Source of the DNA: Jejuia sp049889775
Lineage (GTDB): Bacteria > Bacteroidota > Bacteroidia > Flavobacteriales > Flavobacteriaceae
NCBI GenBank assembly: GCA_049889775.1
Contig: JBMHCT010000011.1
Location: forward strand, 310,001 to 374,000
Length of the DNA stretch: 64,000 bases
Reading direction: 5' to 3'
Shown: positions 31,859 through 40,356 of the stretch, piece by piece
Layout of the letters: each line of letters starts with the position of its first letter
Position numbering within the stretch: the first letter of the stretch is position 1
Program-made: the position numbers and the translations under genes
The notes under the pieces: generated by a model
What the model was told of the DNA's origin: nothing
Databases searched by the model: none
Seen by the model: only the letters and a program-made list of their open reading frames with translations

Positions 31859-32403
31859 TTTTTGTTGGTAATAATTTCAGCAAGAAGCTTTTTTGCACGT
31901 AATAATTTAACTTTTACGTTATTTATTGGCTCATTTAATTCTTTCGAGATTTCTTTATAACTCAGTTCCTGAAAGTATCTTAAATTAATCACTTTTTGAT
32001 AGTGAGGCTTTAGCTTTTTAATATCTCGTAGTAGTTTTGCTAAATTTTGTTCTGTGATTAATTTGTCTTCTATGGAGGGCGACTCATCTAAAACTTGGAA
32101 TGCTTTTTTACTATCATTGGAGATAACTTGGGTAATTGAATTTTTTTCTTTTCTTACTAAATCAATATGGATATTTTTAGAAATAGTAATTAACCAAGTT
32201 TTAAACTTGTAGCTTTCATCAAAAGTATCGATTTTATCAAAAGCCCGAGAAAATGTTTGAATAGTAATATCCTCAGCATCATTTTCGTTTTGTACCCGTT
32301 TTAATTGGAATCCGTAAACATCATCCCAATATAAATCTAGCAAATAGTTGAATGCTTTTTGATCGTTTTCTTTGGCACGGGTTATGGCTAGTTCTACTTC
32401 CAA
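31855..32403 (-). CDS. ECF-type RNA polymerase sigma factor
   Basis: A 182-residue protein. Region 2 (YLLDLYWDDVYGFQLKRVQN, DAEDITIQTFSRAF) binds core polymerase and the -10 element. Region 4 (LRYFQELSYKEISKELNEPI, NNVKVKLLRAKKLL) is a helix-turn-helix for the -35 element. It lies in the middle of an overlapping operon (glycosyltransferase before, Nramp after), with no adjacent anti-sigma gene in that operon. It may control envelope or metal genes; the target is unknown. Confidence 0.93.
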   Translation of the reverse strand: MEVELAITRAKENDQKAFNYLLDLYWDDVYGFQLKRVQNENDAEDITIQTFSRAFDKIDTFDESYKFKTWLITISKNIHIDLVRKEKNSITQVISNDSKKAFQVLDESPSIEDKLITEQNLAKLLRDIKKLKPHYQKVINLRYFQELSYKEISKELNEPINNVKVKLLRAKKLLAEIITNKK

Positions 32404-33509
32404 TGCTTAGGTTTTGAAATTTTGTTTGTTATAAATATAGCCAATTGAAAAAGAATTAGAAAGATTTCCAAGAAGGGTATAAAGGCAATTAGGTCTTTTT
32501 CGTTTAACTTTTTAGCGCCTAAGCCATAAATATAATATTGAATTCCCAGTCTTATTACAATTAGAGAAAGCACATAAATAGGCATATGCCAAAGTACGAG
32601 TAGTATAATTGATAAAATCCAAAATAGAAAGTTCGTGATATAAAATGAAGCTAAAATAATTTTATGATGGCTCTTGTAATGCGAAACCGTAGATATATGT
32701 CTGCGTTTTTGCTTAAACCAATCCTTAAAAGTGCTTTTTGGAATTGACGTCGTAAAACTATTTTGTGAAAGACAAACAGCTGTGTTGGTTCTGTCTGCTG
32801 CTTGGTTAACAAATAAATCATCATCGCCAGAACGAATGTTCATATGATCCATAAAACCTCTAACTTTAAAAAAATGTTTCTTGGTGTAGGCCAAATTTCT
32901 TCCAACTCCCATATAAGGTATTCCAACTTTTGCCATAGAAAAATAGCTAATAGCAGTAATAATAGTTTCAAAACGGATTAGTTTATTCAGAAAAGATTTT
33001 TTCACTTTGGTGTATGCACCATACCCCAAAGTTATAGCTGTTTCGGTATTAAAATTAGACATCATTTCTGCAATCCAGTATGTTGAAACTGGTTTGCAAT
33101 CGGCATCAGTAAATAGGAGGATATTGTGTTTTGAAGCCTTTATTCCAAGAGTTAAGGGGTATTTTTTATTTCCCCAGAAAACTTCAACAGGGGCAACGTT
33201 AACTATTTTGATATTATTATACTTTTTTGAGTAGGCTTCCATAACCTCAAGTGTATCATCATTTGAGGCATCATTAATCAGGACTATTTCAAAAGTTGGA
33301 TAGTTTTGATTTAATATGAACGGTAAAAATTCTTTTAAATTTTTAGCTTCGTTTTTAGCACAAATTAAAACGGAAACAGGAAGTTGATGCCTTTTGTTTA
33401 AAGGTTTTGACCTATGAAAAGCTAAATTGCCAAATACAGAAATATAGAAAACTCCTTGAATGATAACAACTGCCGCAAAAATGTAGAAGGCAATATCAAG
33501 GACTACCAT
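32394..33509 (-). CDS. membrane-bound family 2 glycosyltransferase
   Basis: A 371-residue protein. One N-terminal membrane helix, a GT-A catalytic domain (about 40-270) with VSVLICAKNEAKNL, VLINDASNDDT, the DXD-like LFTDADCKP and the acceptor motif near RSGDDDLF plus a KQKRRH (Q/RxxRW-like) box, then three C-terminal helices. This is the processive or polyprenol-linked GT2 layout. Donor sugar unknown. It overlaps the sigma factor gene by 10 bp and follows a 68-residue membrane protein gene by 3 bp. Confidence 0.92.
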   Translation of the reverse strand: MVVLDIAFYIFAAVVIIQGVFYISVFGNLAFHRSKPLNKRHQLPVSVLICAKNEAKNLKEFLPFILNQNYPTFEIVLINDASNDDTLEVMEAYSKKYNNIKIVNVAPVEVFWGNKKYPLTLGIKASKHNILLFTDADCKPVSTYWIAEMMSNFNTETAITLGYGAYTKVKKSFLNKLIRFETIITAISYFSMAKVGIPYMGVGRNLAYTKKHFFKVRGFMDHMNIRSGDDDLFVNQAADRTNTAVCLSQNSFTTSIPKSTFKDWFKQKRRHISTVSHYKSHHKIILASFYITNFLFWILSIILLVLWHMPIYVLSLIVIRLGIQYYIYGLGAKKLNEKDLIAFIPFLEIFLILFQLAIFITNKISKPKHWK

Positions 33510-33512
33510 GAA

Positions 33513-33719
33513 TTAGTTCGAATGTTGTGGTTCGTTACATTCGCTAAATTGATCTGGAGTTTTTCCACAAAAACCACAAGCTTCACCTTCCTGATTTAGC
33601 ATAGGGTTTTGGCTTGCGCATGTACCCGCAAATTTTCCATCTTTCTTTGCCCAAATTTTTATGGCTATACCCGCTATTCCCAAGCCTAATAAAAGCAGAG
33701 TTATCAGTAGAAGTTTCAT
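33513..33719 (-). CDS. small membrane protein with cysteine motif
   Basis: A 68-residue protein. One N-terminal membrane helix (LLLITLLLLGLGIAGIAIKI), then a hydrophilic domain with four cysteines (CASQNP, EACGFCGKTPDQF, ECNEPQ), including a CxxC that could bind a metal or be redox active. It is the first gene of the glycosyltransferase-sigma-Nramp operon. A short conserved flavobacterial type of protein; function unknown. Confidence 0.8.
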   Translation of the reverse strand: MKLLLITLLLLGLGIAGIAIKIWAKKDGKFAGTCASQNPMLNQEGEACGFCGKTPDQFSECNEPQHSN

Positions 33720-33867
33720 ACGTAAATTTTGTGCAAAGATACATTTTTGTAAAAAAACCTGCTTAGGTTAATAAAAATAAAATATGTGTGTGACCTTTCT
33801 GTTTTACAGGTGTCTTAAAATCAATAAATTACAATTTGTATATCAAACCAATTAAATATCAACTATT

Positions 33868-34554
33868 ATGAAAAAATTATTTGCAGAATTTTTCGGAACA
33901 TTTTGGCTTGTTTTTGGAGGATGTGGTAGTGCAATTTTCGCAGCCGCCTTTCCAGAAGTAGGTATAGGGCTTTTAGGTGTTTCATTAGCCTTTGGTTTAA
34001 CAGTTTTAACGATGGCTTATGCCGTGGGACATATTTCAGGTGGACATTTTAATCCGGCCGTGTCACTTGGACTATGGGCAGGAGGAAAGTTTGGGGGCAA
34101 AGAGATTATCGGGTATATTATTGCTCAAGTAATTGGTGCTGTTGTAGCTGCTGGAGCTTTATACTTAATCGTTTCAGGGAAATCAGATTTTACAGATATA
34201 GGTGGTTTTGCTGCAAATGGCTATGGCGATTTATCTCCAGGAGACTTTAGTATGATCTCGGTTTTAGTTGCTGAATTTCTGCTTACGTTGTTCTTCTTGT
34301 TAATAATTTTAGGCAGCACCAATGTTAGAGCGCCAAAAGGATTTGCACCAATTGCCATAGGGTTAGGGTTAACCTTAATTCATTTAATAAGTATTCCAAT
34401 TTCCAACACATCGGTAAACCCAGCACGTTCTACAAGTCAGGCATTTTTTGCGGGAGAAGAATTTACAAGTCAGCTTTGGTTGTTTTGGGTAGCCCCAATT
34501 GCTGGAGCTATCGTAGCAGGAATTATACATAAAACCCTTTTTGATAAGGAATAA
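33868..34554 (+). CDS. aqpZ: aquaporin Z
   Basis: A 228-residue six-helix water channel. The two NPA boxes are GHFNPAVSLG and SVNPARS, with the expected AEFFGTFWLVFGGCGSA start. The aromatic/arginine filter residues around the second NPA (R after NPA) fit a water-selective channel rather than a glycerol facilitator. Monocistronic, with a strong terminator at 34594. Confidence 0.97.
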   Translation: MKKLFAEFFGTFWLVFGGCGSAIFAAAFPEVGIGLLGVSLAFGLTVLTMAYAVGHISGGHFNPAVSLGLWAGGKFGGKEIIGYIIAQVIGAVVAAGALYLIVSGKSDFTDIGGFAANGYGDLSPGDFSMISVLVAEFLLTLFFLLIILGSTNVRAPKGFAPIAIGLGLTLIHLISIPISNTSVNPARSTSQAFFAGEEFTSQLWLFWVAPIAGAIVAGIIHKTLFDKE

Positions 34555-34593
34555 AGAAAATAACCCAATAATAAGAGTTATTTAATAGCAAGT

Positions 34594-34632
34594 AAAAAGC
34601 CTTTTTCACTATGAAAAAGGCTTTTTCAATTT
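34594..34632 (+). terminator. intrinsic terminator after aqpZ
   Basis: A 15-bp perfect stem (AAAAAGCCTTTTTCA with TGAAAAAGGCTTTTT) around a CTA loop, with more T downstream. The mirror A/T content may also stop the convergent anti-sigma gene. Confidence 0.88.
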
Positions 34633-34652
34633 TTTAAGGTTTTATTCGCGCA

Positions 34653-35438
34653 CTATTGCAAACTAATTTCTGCAACAGAGTTTTCTAAAGAAGCTATGGT
34701 ATTACCACCTTTCGGTTCAATAGTAATATTAAGTGCAACTGCGTTTTCAGCAAAAGGCATATATTTTTTGCTGTCATTTTCATTTAAAATACCTAAACTT
34801 ACCATTCTACCCTGTAAATCTGCCCAAATTTGATAACATTGCTCCTCAGGTAATTGTGGTAATGATACCACATCTATCATAGATGTTTTTTCCTTTGGAT
34901 TAATGTACGCCACAGTTTTTAAATCTTTTGCACGGTGGTTACCTTGCATAATGTACTTGTACGTCTCAGGATCGTTTATCCTTCTAAACTCTTCGAGTAT
35001 TTCATTTACTTTTCTATTGTTCATCTCAATATCACTTCTCAAATCAAAAATCTCATCAACAATAGTCTGATTTTCTTCTTCTAATTTCTGATTTTGATTA
35101 TAGAACAAATAAGTGCTTGCCGCAAAAACTAAAGCAGCAACACTTGCGGCAACCGAAAATTTATACCATTTTTTGTATTTGCTAACTTTCTGTAAAGCTA
35201 TTACTGGTGCATCATCTAGTGCTTCTAAAACATTATCTAAAACACTTGCAGGAGCTTCAATGGCATTACTTTTTGCAACGATTTCTAAATTGTGTTGCAT
35301 AGTGTTATAAGCATTTTCTACTTCAGGATATTTTGAAATATAAGCCTCAACCTGCTCCGTTTCAACAACGTTGGTTTCGCCTACCAGATATCTATCTAAT
35401 AGGCCAGAACTTAAAAATGTAGTTATTTTCTCATTCAT
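34653..35438 (-). CDS. RskA-type anti-sigma factor
   Basis: A 261-residue single-pass membrane protein. An N-terminal cytoplasmic sigma-binding region (LLDRYLVGETNVVETEQVEA) without zinc-binding HxxxCxxC, a membrane helix at about residues 90-107, a coiled stalk (EEENQTIVDEIFDLRSDIEM), and a C-terminal RskA periplasmic domain (VVSLPQLPEEQCYQIWADLQ). It is 8 bp downstream of the sigma factor gene and should hold that sigma factor at the membrane until released. Confidence 0.93.
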   Translation of the reverse strand: MNEKITTFLSSGLLDRYLVGETNVVETEQVEAYISKYPEVENAYNTMQHNLEIVAKSNAIEAPASVLDNVLEALDDAPVIALQKVSKYKKWYKFSVAASVAALVFAASTYLFYNQNQKLEEENQTIVDEIFDLRSDIEMNNRKVNEILEEFRRINDPETYKYIMQGNHRAKDLKTVAYINPKEKTSMIDVVSLPQLPEEQCYQIWADLQGRMVSLGILNENDSKKYMPFAENAVALNITIEPKGGNTIASLENSVAEISLQ

Positions 35439-35446
35439 GACTTGTT

Positions 35447-35980
35447 TTATTGTGGATCGTAAATTTTTTTCAATTCTCGCAATCCAATTTTTAATCTTGA
35501 TTTTATAGTGCCCAACGGTATATCAAGTTCTTCACTTGCTTCTTGTTGAGTCATTCCTTCAAAAAATAGTGCGTTTAACACTATTTGATACTTTTCATCC
35601 AAGGTGCCTAAGTGTTTTTTTATATCTAAAACATCTTGGTTTAAAGAGTTTGTCGTTACTTTATATACGGCAGAAGTTTCTATTTGGACTTCTTTCTCAT
35701 TTTTCTTTTTTAAGGAGCGCGTTTTATCAATTGCCGTATTATAAGCAATTCTATACAACCACGTAAATAATTTTGCTTTAGATGCGTCATACTTTTTTGC
35801 ATAACGCCAAACTTTTATAAATGTTTCTTGAAGTACATCTTGTGCCGTTTCTTCATCGGTAATTACCTTTCTAATTACACCGTAAAGCGCATCAGCATAG
35901 TTTTCATACAGTAGGGTAATCGCTTTTTTGTCGCTTTTCCTTAACAATTGCACTATTTCTTTTTCAATGCCAGAAATCAA
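35447..35980 (-). CDS. ECF-type RNA polymerase sigma factor
   Basis: A 177-residue protein. Region 2 (LLYENYADALYGVIRKVITD, AQDVLQETFIKVWRYAKKYD) and region 4 (ALFFEGMTQQEASEELDIPL, GTIKSRLKIGLRELKK) are clear. Paired with the RskA-type anti-sigma gene immediately downstream, which is the classic SigK/RskA arrangement. It probably autoregulates the pair. Inducing stress unknown. Confidence 0.95.
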   Translation of the reverse strand: MISGIEKEIVQLLRKSDKKAITLLYENYADALYGVIRKVITDEETAQDVLQETFIKVWRYAKKYDASKAKLFTWLYRIAYNTAIDKTRSLKKKNEKEVQIETSAVYKVTTNSLNQDVLDIKKHLGTLDEKYQIVLNALFFEGMTQQEASEELDIPLGTIKSRLKIGLRELKKIYDPQ

Positions 35981-36049
35981 TGTGTTTTGGTTAGATTAGT
36001 TGTTATACAAATTGACATACTCAATTTCAAAGTTAGAAATTTATTTATA

Positions 36050-37066
36050 CTAAAGAATATTAACTTCTGCTTCAATATGAATATCAAAAAGCCTTAAAAC
36101 CGTTTTTTGAATTAATTGTGATAATTTTAAAATATCAGAACCTTTGGCACCTCCATAATTTACAAGCACCAAAGCTTGGTTTTTATGCACACCATAATTG
36201 CCAAAACATTTGCCTTTAAATCCTGCTTTTTCAATGAGCCAACCTGCAGGAACTTTCACTTCTTTCTCTGATATTGCGTAAGAAGGTATTTCATTAAAAA
36301 GCTCTTGCAACTTTTCAAATTTTGAAACTGAAATTACTGGATTTTTAAAGAAACTACCACTGTTTCCAATTTTCTTAGGGTTTGGAAGTTTGCTTTCTCT
36401 AATAGCAATTACCGCTTTGGAAATATCTTGAATTTTAGGGTTTACTATGTTTTGTGCAGCCAATTCAGATCTAATAGCACCATAATCTATTTGTAATTTG
36501 TGATTTTGCTTTGTTAATCTGAAAAGGACTGAAGTAATAACATATTTTCCTTTGGCTTCATTTTTGAAAATGGAGTTTCTGTAACCAAAATTGCATGCCG
36601 TATTTGTAAATGAAGTTGTTTCAGAAGTATCTACTTCAATAGCATCACAGGATACAAAAGTGTCTTTAAGCTCTACACCATATGCGCCTATGTTTTGGAT
36701 AGGTGCCGTACCAACATTCCCTGGAATAAGTGATAAGTTCTCTAAACCACCATAATCATGTTTTAAGCACCACAAAACAAATTCATGCCAGTTTTCTCCG
36801 GCCTGCGCTCTTATATAAACATAGTTGTCATCTTCTTTTTCAACTGAAATACCTTTTAAATTGACATGAATAACAAGAGCGTTTTGATTTTGAGTGAGCA
36901 GCATATTACTGCCACCACCTAAAATTAATTTTTTAGGAAAATCATTCTGGGAAAGAACCTCTTTGAGTTCTGAAATATTGGAAATAGAAACAAAATGTTC
37001 TGCAAGTACATCAATACCAAACGTATTGTAGTCTTTAAGAGAAATATTTTGTTGTATATCTATCAA
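36050..37066 (-). CDS. murB: UDP-N-acetylmuramate dehydrogenase
   Basis: A 338-residue FAD enzyme making UDP-MurNAc for peptidoglycan. It has the FAD-binding LGGGSNMLLT, IPGNVGTAPIQNIGAYG, catalytic serine in NSGSFFKNP and the C-terminal glutamate in AEVNIL. The type I layout with the YGAIR-containing domain 3 is as expected. It overlaps the upstream aminotransferase gene by 4 bp (ATGA). Confidence 0.97.
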   Translation of the reverse strand: MIDIQQNISLKDYNTFGIDVLAEHFVSISNISELKEVLSQNDFPKKLILGGGSNMLLTQNQNALVIHVNLKGISVEKEDDNYVYIRAQAGENWHEFVLWCLKHDYGGLENLSLIPGNVGTAPIQNIGAYGVELKDTFVSCDAIEVDTSETTSFTNTACNFGYRNSIFKNEAKGKYVITSVLFRLTKQNHKLQIDYGAIRSELAAQNIVNPKIQDISKAVIAIRESKLPNPKKIGNSGSFFKNPVISVSKFEKLQELFNEIPSYAISEKEVKVPAGWLIEKAGFKGKCFGNYGVHKNQALVLVNYGGAKGSDILKLSQLIQKTVLRLFDIHIEAEVNIL

Positions 37067-38256
37067 TCTTTGTAAGCTTTCAGCGCTTCTTTTATAATGT
37101 TTACGGCTTTAATAAGGCGTTCCTTATTAAGTACGTATGCAATTCGTATTTGGTTCATTCCCAAACCTGGAGTGGAATAGAAACCACCAGCTGGAGCAAC
37201 CATTACGGTCTCATTATCAACATGAAAAGACTCTAAAAGCCACTGTGCAAAATTATCGGTGTTTTTTACTGGAAGTTCTGCAATACAGTAAAAAGCACCT
37301 TTAGGAACTACTACTTTTATGCCTTCAATCTTTTGCAATTCGGCAATTAAAGTATTTCTACGTTCAATATAAACATTTTTCACATCTTCAAAATAGCTTT
37401 GAGGGGTACTTAAAGCAGCTTCACTCGCAATTTGAGCATATGTTGGAGGACTTAAACGTGCTTGCGCAAATTTTAAAACGGTATGCCTAATGGTTTCATT
37501 TCTTGTAACCAAACAACCAATTCTGGCACCACACATACTATATCTTTTTGAAACAGAATCTATCATTATGGTATGTTCATCCAATCCTTCTAATTCTAAG
37601 ATAGAGTAGTGAGAATGCCCGTCGTAGGTAAACTCGCGATATACCTCATCTGAAATTAAGAATAAATCGTGTTTTTTCACAAGATTTGCCAGTTGCTTTA
37701 TTTCCTCTTCAGAATACAAACATCCTGTTGGATTACCAGGATTACAAATCATGATAGCCTTGGTTCTTTCTGTAATAAGCTTTTCAAATTCTGAGATAGG
37801 TGGTAAGGTAAAATTGTCTTCAATACTTGATATAATGGGTTTTACCTTAACGCTGGCTGCAGTTGCAAAAGCAATATAATTCGCGTAAAACGGCTCGCAA
37901 ATAATAACTTCATCATCAGGATCCATGATACTACCAAAAATAAAGGCAATGGCTTCACTGGCACCTGTGGTTACAATAATATCTTCATGAGATACAGTGA
38001 TATTATGGTAGTCATAATACGCTGCAATTTTTTTTCTGTAGGTATCAGAACCCTCTGATCTTGAATAGGAAAGAATTTCAACAGTATTAGTTCTAACCGC
38101 CTCTAGCGCAACTTCTGGAGTTTTAATATCGGGTTGCCCAATATTTAAGTGATAGATATATTTACCTTCAGCCTTTGCTTTTTCAGCATAAGGAACAAGT
38201 TTCCTTATTGGCGACTCGGGCATATTTTGCCCTTTAGTTGAAATAGTTGGCATCAA
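37063..38256 (-). CDS. class I/II PLP-dependent aminotransferase
   Basis: A 397-residue fold-type I enzyme of the aspartate aminotransferase (AspC-like) group. It has IYHLNIGQPDIKTPE, the CNPGNPTG cofactor motif, DEVYREF, and the PLP lysine in SVSKRYSMCGARIG. The exact amino donor cannot be assigned; related enzymes act on aspartate, aromatic amino acids or alanine. Cotranscribed with murB (4-bp overlap). A second initiator methionine at codon 2 leaves the start slightly ambiguous. Confidence 0.93.
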   Translation of the reverse strand: MMPTISTKGQNMPESPIRKLVPYAEKAKAEGKYIYHLNIGQPDIKTPEVALEAVRTNTVEILSYSRSEGSDTYRKKIAAYYDYHNITVSHEDIIVTTGASEAIAFIFGSIMDPDDEVIICEPFYANYIAFATAASVKVKPIISSIEDNFTLPPISEFEKLITERTKAIMICNPGNPTGCLYSEEEIKQLANLVKKHDLFLISDEVYREFTYDGHSHYSILELEGLDEHTIMIDSVSKRYSMCGARIGCLVTRNETIRHTVLKFAQARLSPPTYAQIASEAALSTPQSYFEDVKNVYIERRNTLIAELQKIEGIKVVVPKGAFYCIAELPVKNTDNFAQWLLESFHVDNETVMVAPAGGFYSTPGLGMNQIRIAYVLNKERLIKAVNIIKEALKAYKD

Positions 38257-38369
38257 AATTTAATTAGGGAGCAAAGTTGCAAAAAATAATCTTAAAATTA
38301 TTTTAAAAAATCACTCTAAATTGAACGGAAGCCGCAAAGATTTGTAACTTCAAATACCAAACTATTGTT

Positions 38370-39710
38370 ATGAAGAAGTTTTACTTTTTGTTTTTACTAC
38401 TTTTTTGTTTTTTTAATTCTGTTATATCCCAAAACACGTTCATCCTTCAAAATAATAAAAGCAGCGACAAAATTCGTTTTAAATTAATTAATAATCTAAT
38501 TGTATTTCCTGTTGAGGTAAACGGTGTTGAGTTATCTTTTTTACTAGATACCGGCGTAAGCAAAACGCTTATTTTTAACATTTTGAATATTTCAGATAGT
38601 CTAAAAATAAAACAGTCTGAAAGCTTTTTTTTAAGAGGTTTAGGAGGAGGAGGTACGATTGAGGCACTCAAGTCTGATCATAATTTTATCAGAATAGGTA
38701 ACGCCATAAAAGTAGATCAAGAGTTGTATGCTATTTATGATAAATCTATCGATTTTGCGCCAAAGTTAGGAGTACCAATACATGGCATAATAGGAGCAGA
38801 TTTATTGAAAGATTTTATTGTTGAAATTAATTATTCCAAAAAGTATTTTAAACTAAACATGCCTTATAAATATGAATACCAGCCATGTAGTAATTGTGAA
38901 ACCTTCAATTTAGAATTTCACAACAACAAACCCTATATGTACGCTATTACTGAGATAGACAATACATCAATACCCGTTAAACTCTTAATTGATAGTGGCG
39001 GTAGTGATGCGTTATGGCTCTTTAAGGATGATGAAAAAGGTATTAAAGTGGGGCGTTATTTTGATGATTTCTTAGGTCATGGTTTAAATGGTAGCGTTTA
39101 CGGAAAACGATCAAAAATTGATGGGTTTCAGCTAAAACATTTTAAACTGAAGCATGTGAATGTGGCGTTTCCTAATGAAAATTCCATCAATTTTAGCAAA
39201 ATGTTAGAGGGAAGAAATGGGACTATATCGGGAGAAATTTTAAGACGGTTTACTATTATACTGGACTACGGAAGAGCCAAAATAACTCTTAAAAAGAATA
39301 GCAAGTTTAAAGAGAAATTTGATTATAACAAATCGGGTATGGTACTTGAATATAGTGGCTATCGCATGGTAAGGACAAATAAACCAAATTATACTGCTAA
39401 CGATAAGAGTTCTTCTGATTTTAGAGGAATAAATACTATTGCCATAAATGACAATACAGAAATAAGTTTAAAACCCTCTTATGCCATTGTAGAACTGAGA
39501 GAGAATAGTCCTGCCGAAAGAGCCGGATTACAAATGCATGATGTTATTTTAAGTATAAATGGCAAAAGCACGAGTAATTACACGTTACAACAAGTAACCA
39601 AGTTTTTCTATGCAGAAAAAGATAAACTTATGCGGATAACCGTTGATAGAAAGGGTATAATTAAATCTTTTAGTTTTAAGCTAGAAGATCCCTTAAATAA
39701 AAAAACCTAG
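38370..39710 (+). CDS. exported two-lobed aspartic protease with PDZ domain
   Basis: A 446-residue protein with signal peptide (residues 1-20, ending VISQ). Two retropepsin-like halves follow, each with a catalytic-type motif: LLDTGVSKTL (about residue 65) and LLIDSGGSDAL (about residue 208). A C-terminal PDZ domain spans about 370-440 (YAIVELRENSPAERAGLQ, DVILSINGK). Likely a periplasmic protease whose PDZ binds C-termini. The second motif has DSG instead of DTG, which is tolerated in the family. Confidence 0.92.
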   Translation: MKKFYFLFLLLFCFFNSVISQNTFILQNNKSSDKIRFKLINNLIVFPVEVNGVELSFLLDTGVSKTLIFNILNISDSLKIKQSESFFLRGLGGGGTIEALKSDHNFIRIGNAIKVDQELYAIYDKSIDFAPKLGVPIHGIIGADLLKDFIVEINYSKKYFKLNMPYKYEYQPCSNCETFNLEFHNNKPYMYAITEIDNTSIPVKLLIDSGGSDALWLFKDDEKGIKVGRYFDDFLGHGLNGSVYGKRSKIDGFQLKHFKLKHVNVAFPNENSINFSKMLEGRNGTISGEILRRFTIILDYGRAKITLKKNSKFKEKFDYNKSGMVLEYSGYRMVRTNKPNYTANDKSSSDFRGINTIAINDNTEISLKPSYAIVELRENSPAERAGLQMHDVILSINGKSTSNYTLQQVTKFFYAEKDKLMRITVDRKGIIKSFSFKLEDPLNKKT

Positions 39711-39736
39711 ACGATTTGGTCTAGGTCTAGGTTTTA
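39702..39736. terminator. bidirectional terminator between aspartic protease and DUF1573 genes
   Basis: The stem AAAACCTAGAC/GTCTAGGTTTT with a 12-nt loop that holds a second copy of GGTCTAG, so two alternative pairings are possible. T-runs lie on both sides. Confidence 0.8.
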
Positions 39737-39756
39737 TCAAATAAAAGTCTTCTTTT

Positions 39757-40182
39757 TTATTGCTCTACTAGACTTTTCGTTTTCTTTTCAAGCACATTAT
39801 TTTTACTAGGATCAACAACTAACCCCTTAATTTTAAGAGCTACAGTTGGTGTATCCGCATTAGACATTACTGTGATTGTTTTTCTTATCGGGTTAACTCT
39901 GTTAGTGTCATATTTTACTTCAATTTCACCAGTCTTACCAGGCATAATAGGTTCTTCCGGTTTCTTTGGTATAGTACAACCACAGCTAGAATTTACTTTA
40001 GAAATGATTAAAGGTGCATCTCCAGTATTTGTAAATTCAAAAACTCTTACGCCGTCAGCACCTTTTTCTATGGTGCCATAATCTATGGTAGTTTCTTTAA
40101 ATTCTATCTTAGCAACTTTGTCTTGCGCATTCAGCGAAAAACTAATTAACCCTACAAATAAAAGTGTAATTAAATGTTTCAT
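39757..40182 (-). CDS. exported DUF1573 protein
   Basis: A 141-residue protein with signal peptide (MKHLITLLFVGLISFSLNAQ). A DUF1573 immunoglobulin-like domain of the MSP/ASPM type follows: FEFTNTGDAPLIISKVNSSC, then GCTIPKKP and EIEVKYDT. The conserved SSCGCT cysteine pair is present. Common in Bacteroidota envelopes; role unknown. Confidence 0.93.
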   Translation of the reverse strand: MKHLITLLFVGLISFSLNAQDKVAKIEFKETTIDYGTIEKGADGVRVFEFTNTGDAPLIISKVNSSCGCTIPKKPEEPIMPGKTGEIEVKYDTNRVNPIRKTITVMSNADTPTVALKIKGLVVDPSKNNVLEKKTKSLVEQ

Positions 40183-40318
40183 CTTTTTGTAAAAATTGGT
40201 TATTCTTTATTTCAAACATAGGTACTTTTTCTACAACCTGCAAAAATAATAGACGAATTACTGTAATCTTAACATTTTGCTTTTATTCTACTAGCTTTCA
40301 CAGAAAGAGAAATATAAG

Positions 40319-40326
40319 TACTTTTG
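40319..40326 (+). promoter_or_regulatory. -7 box of valS
   Basis: TACTTTTG is a perfect TAnnTTTG match. It overlaps the upstream in-frame TTG (40324), which therefore cannot be the translation start. Confidence 0.55.
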
Positions 40327-40356
40327 CACATCAAAAGTCAAAAACCGTTCCAAAGT

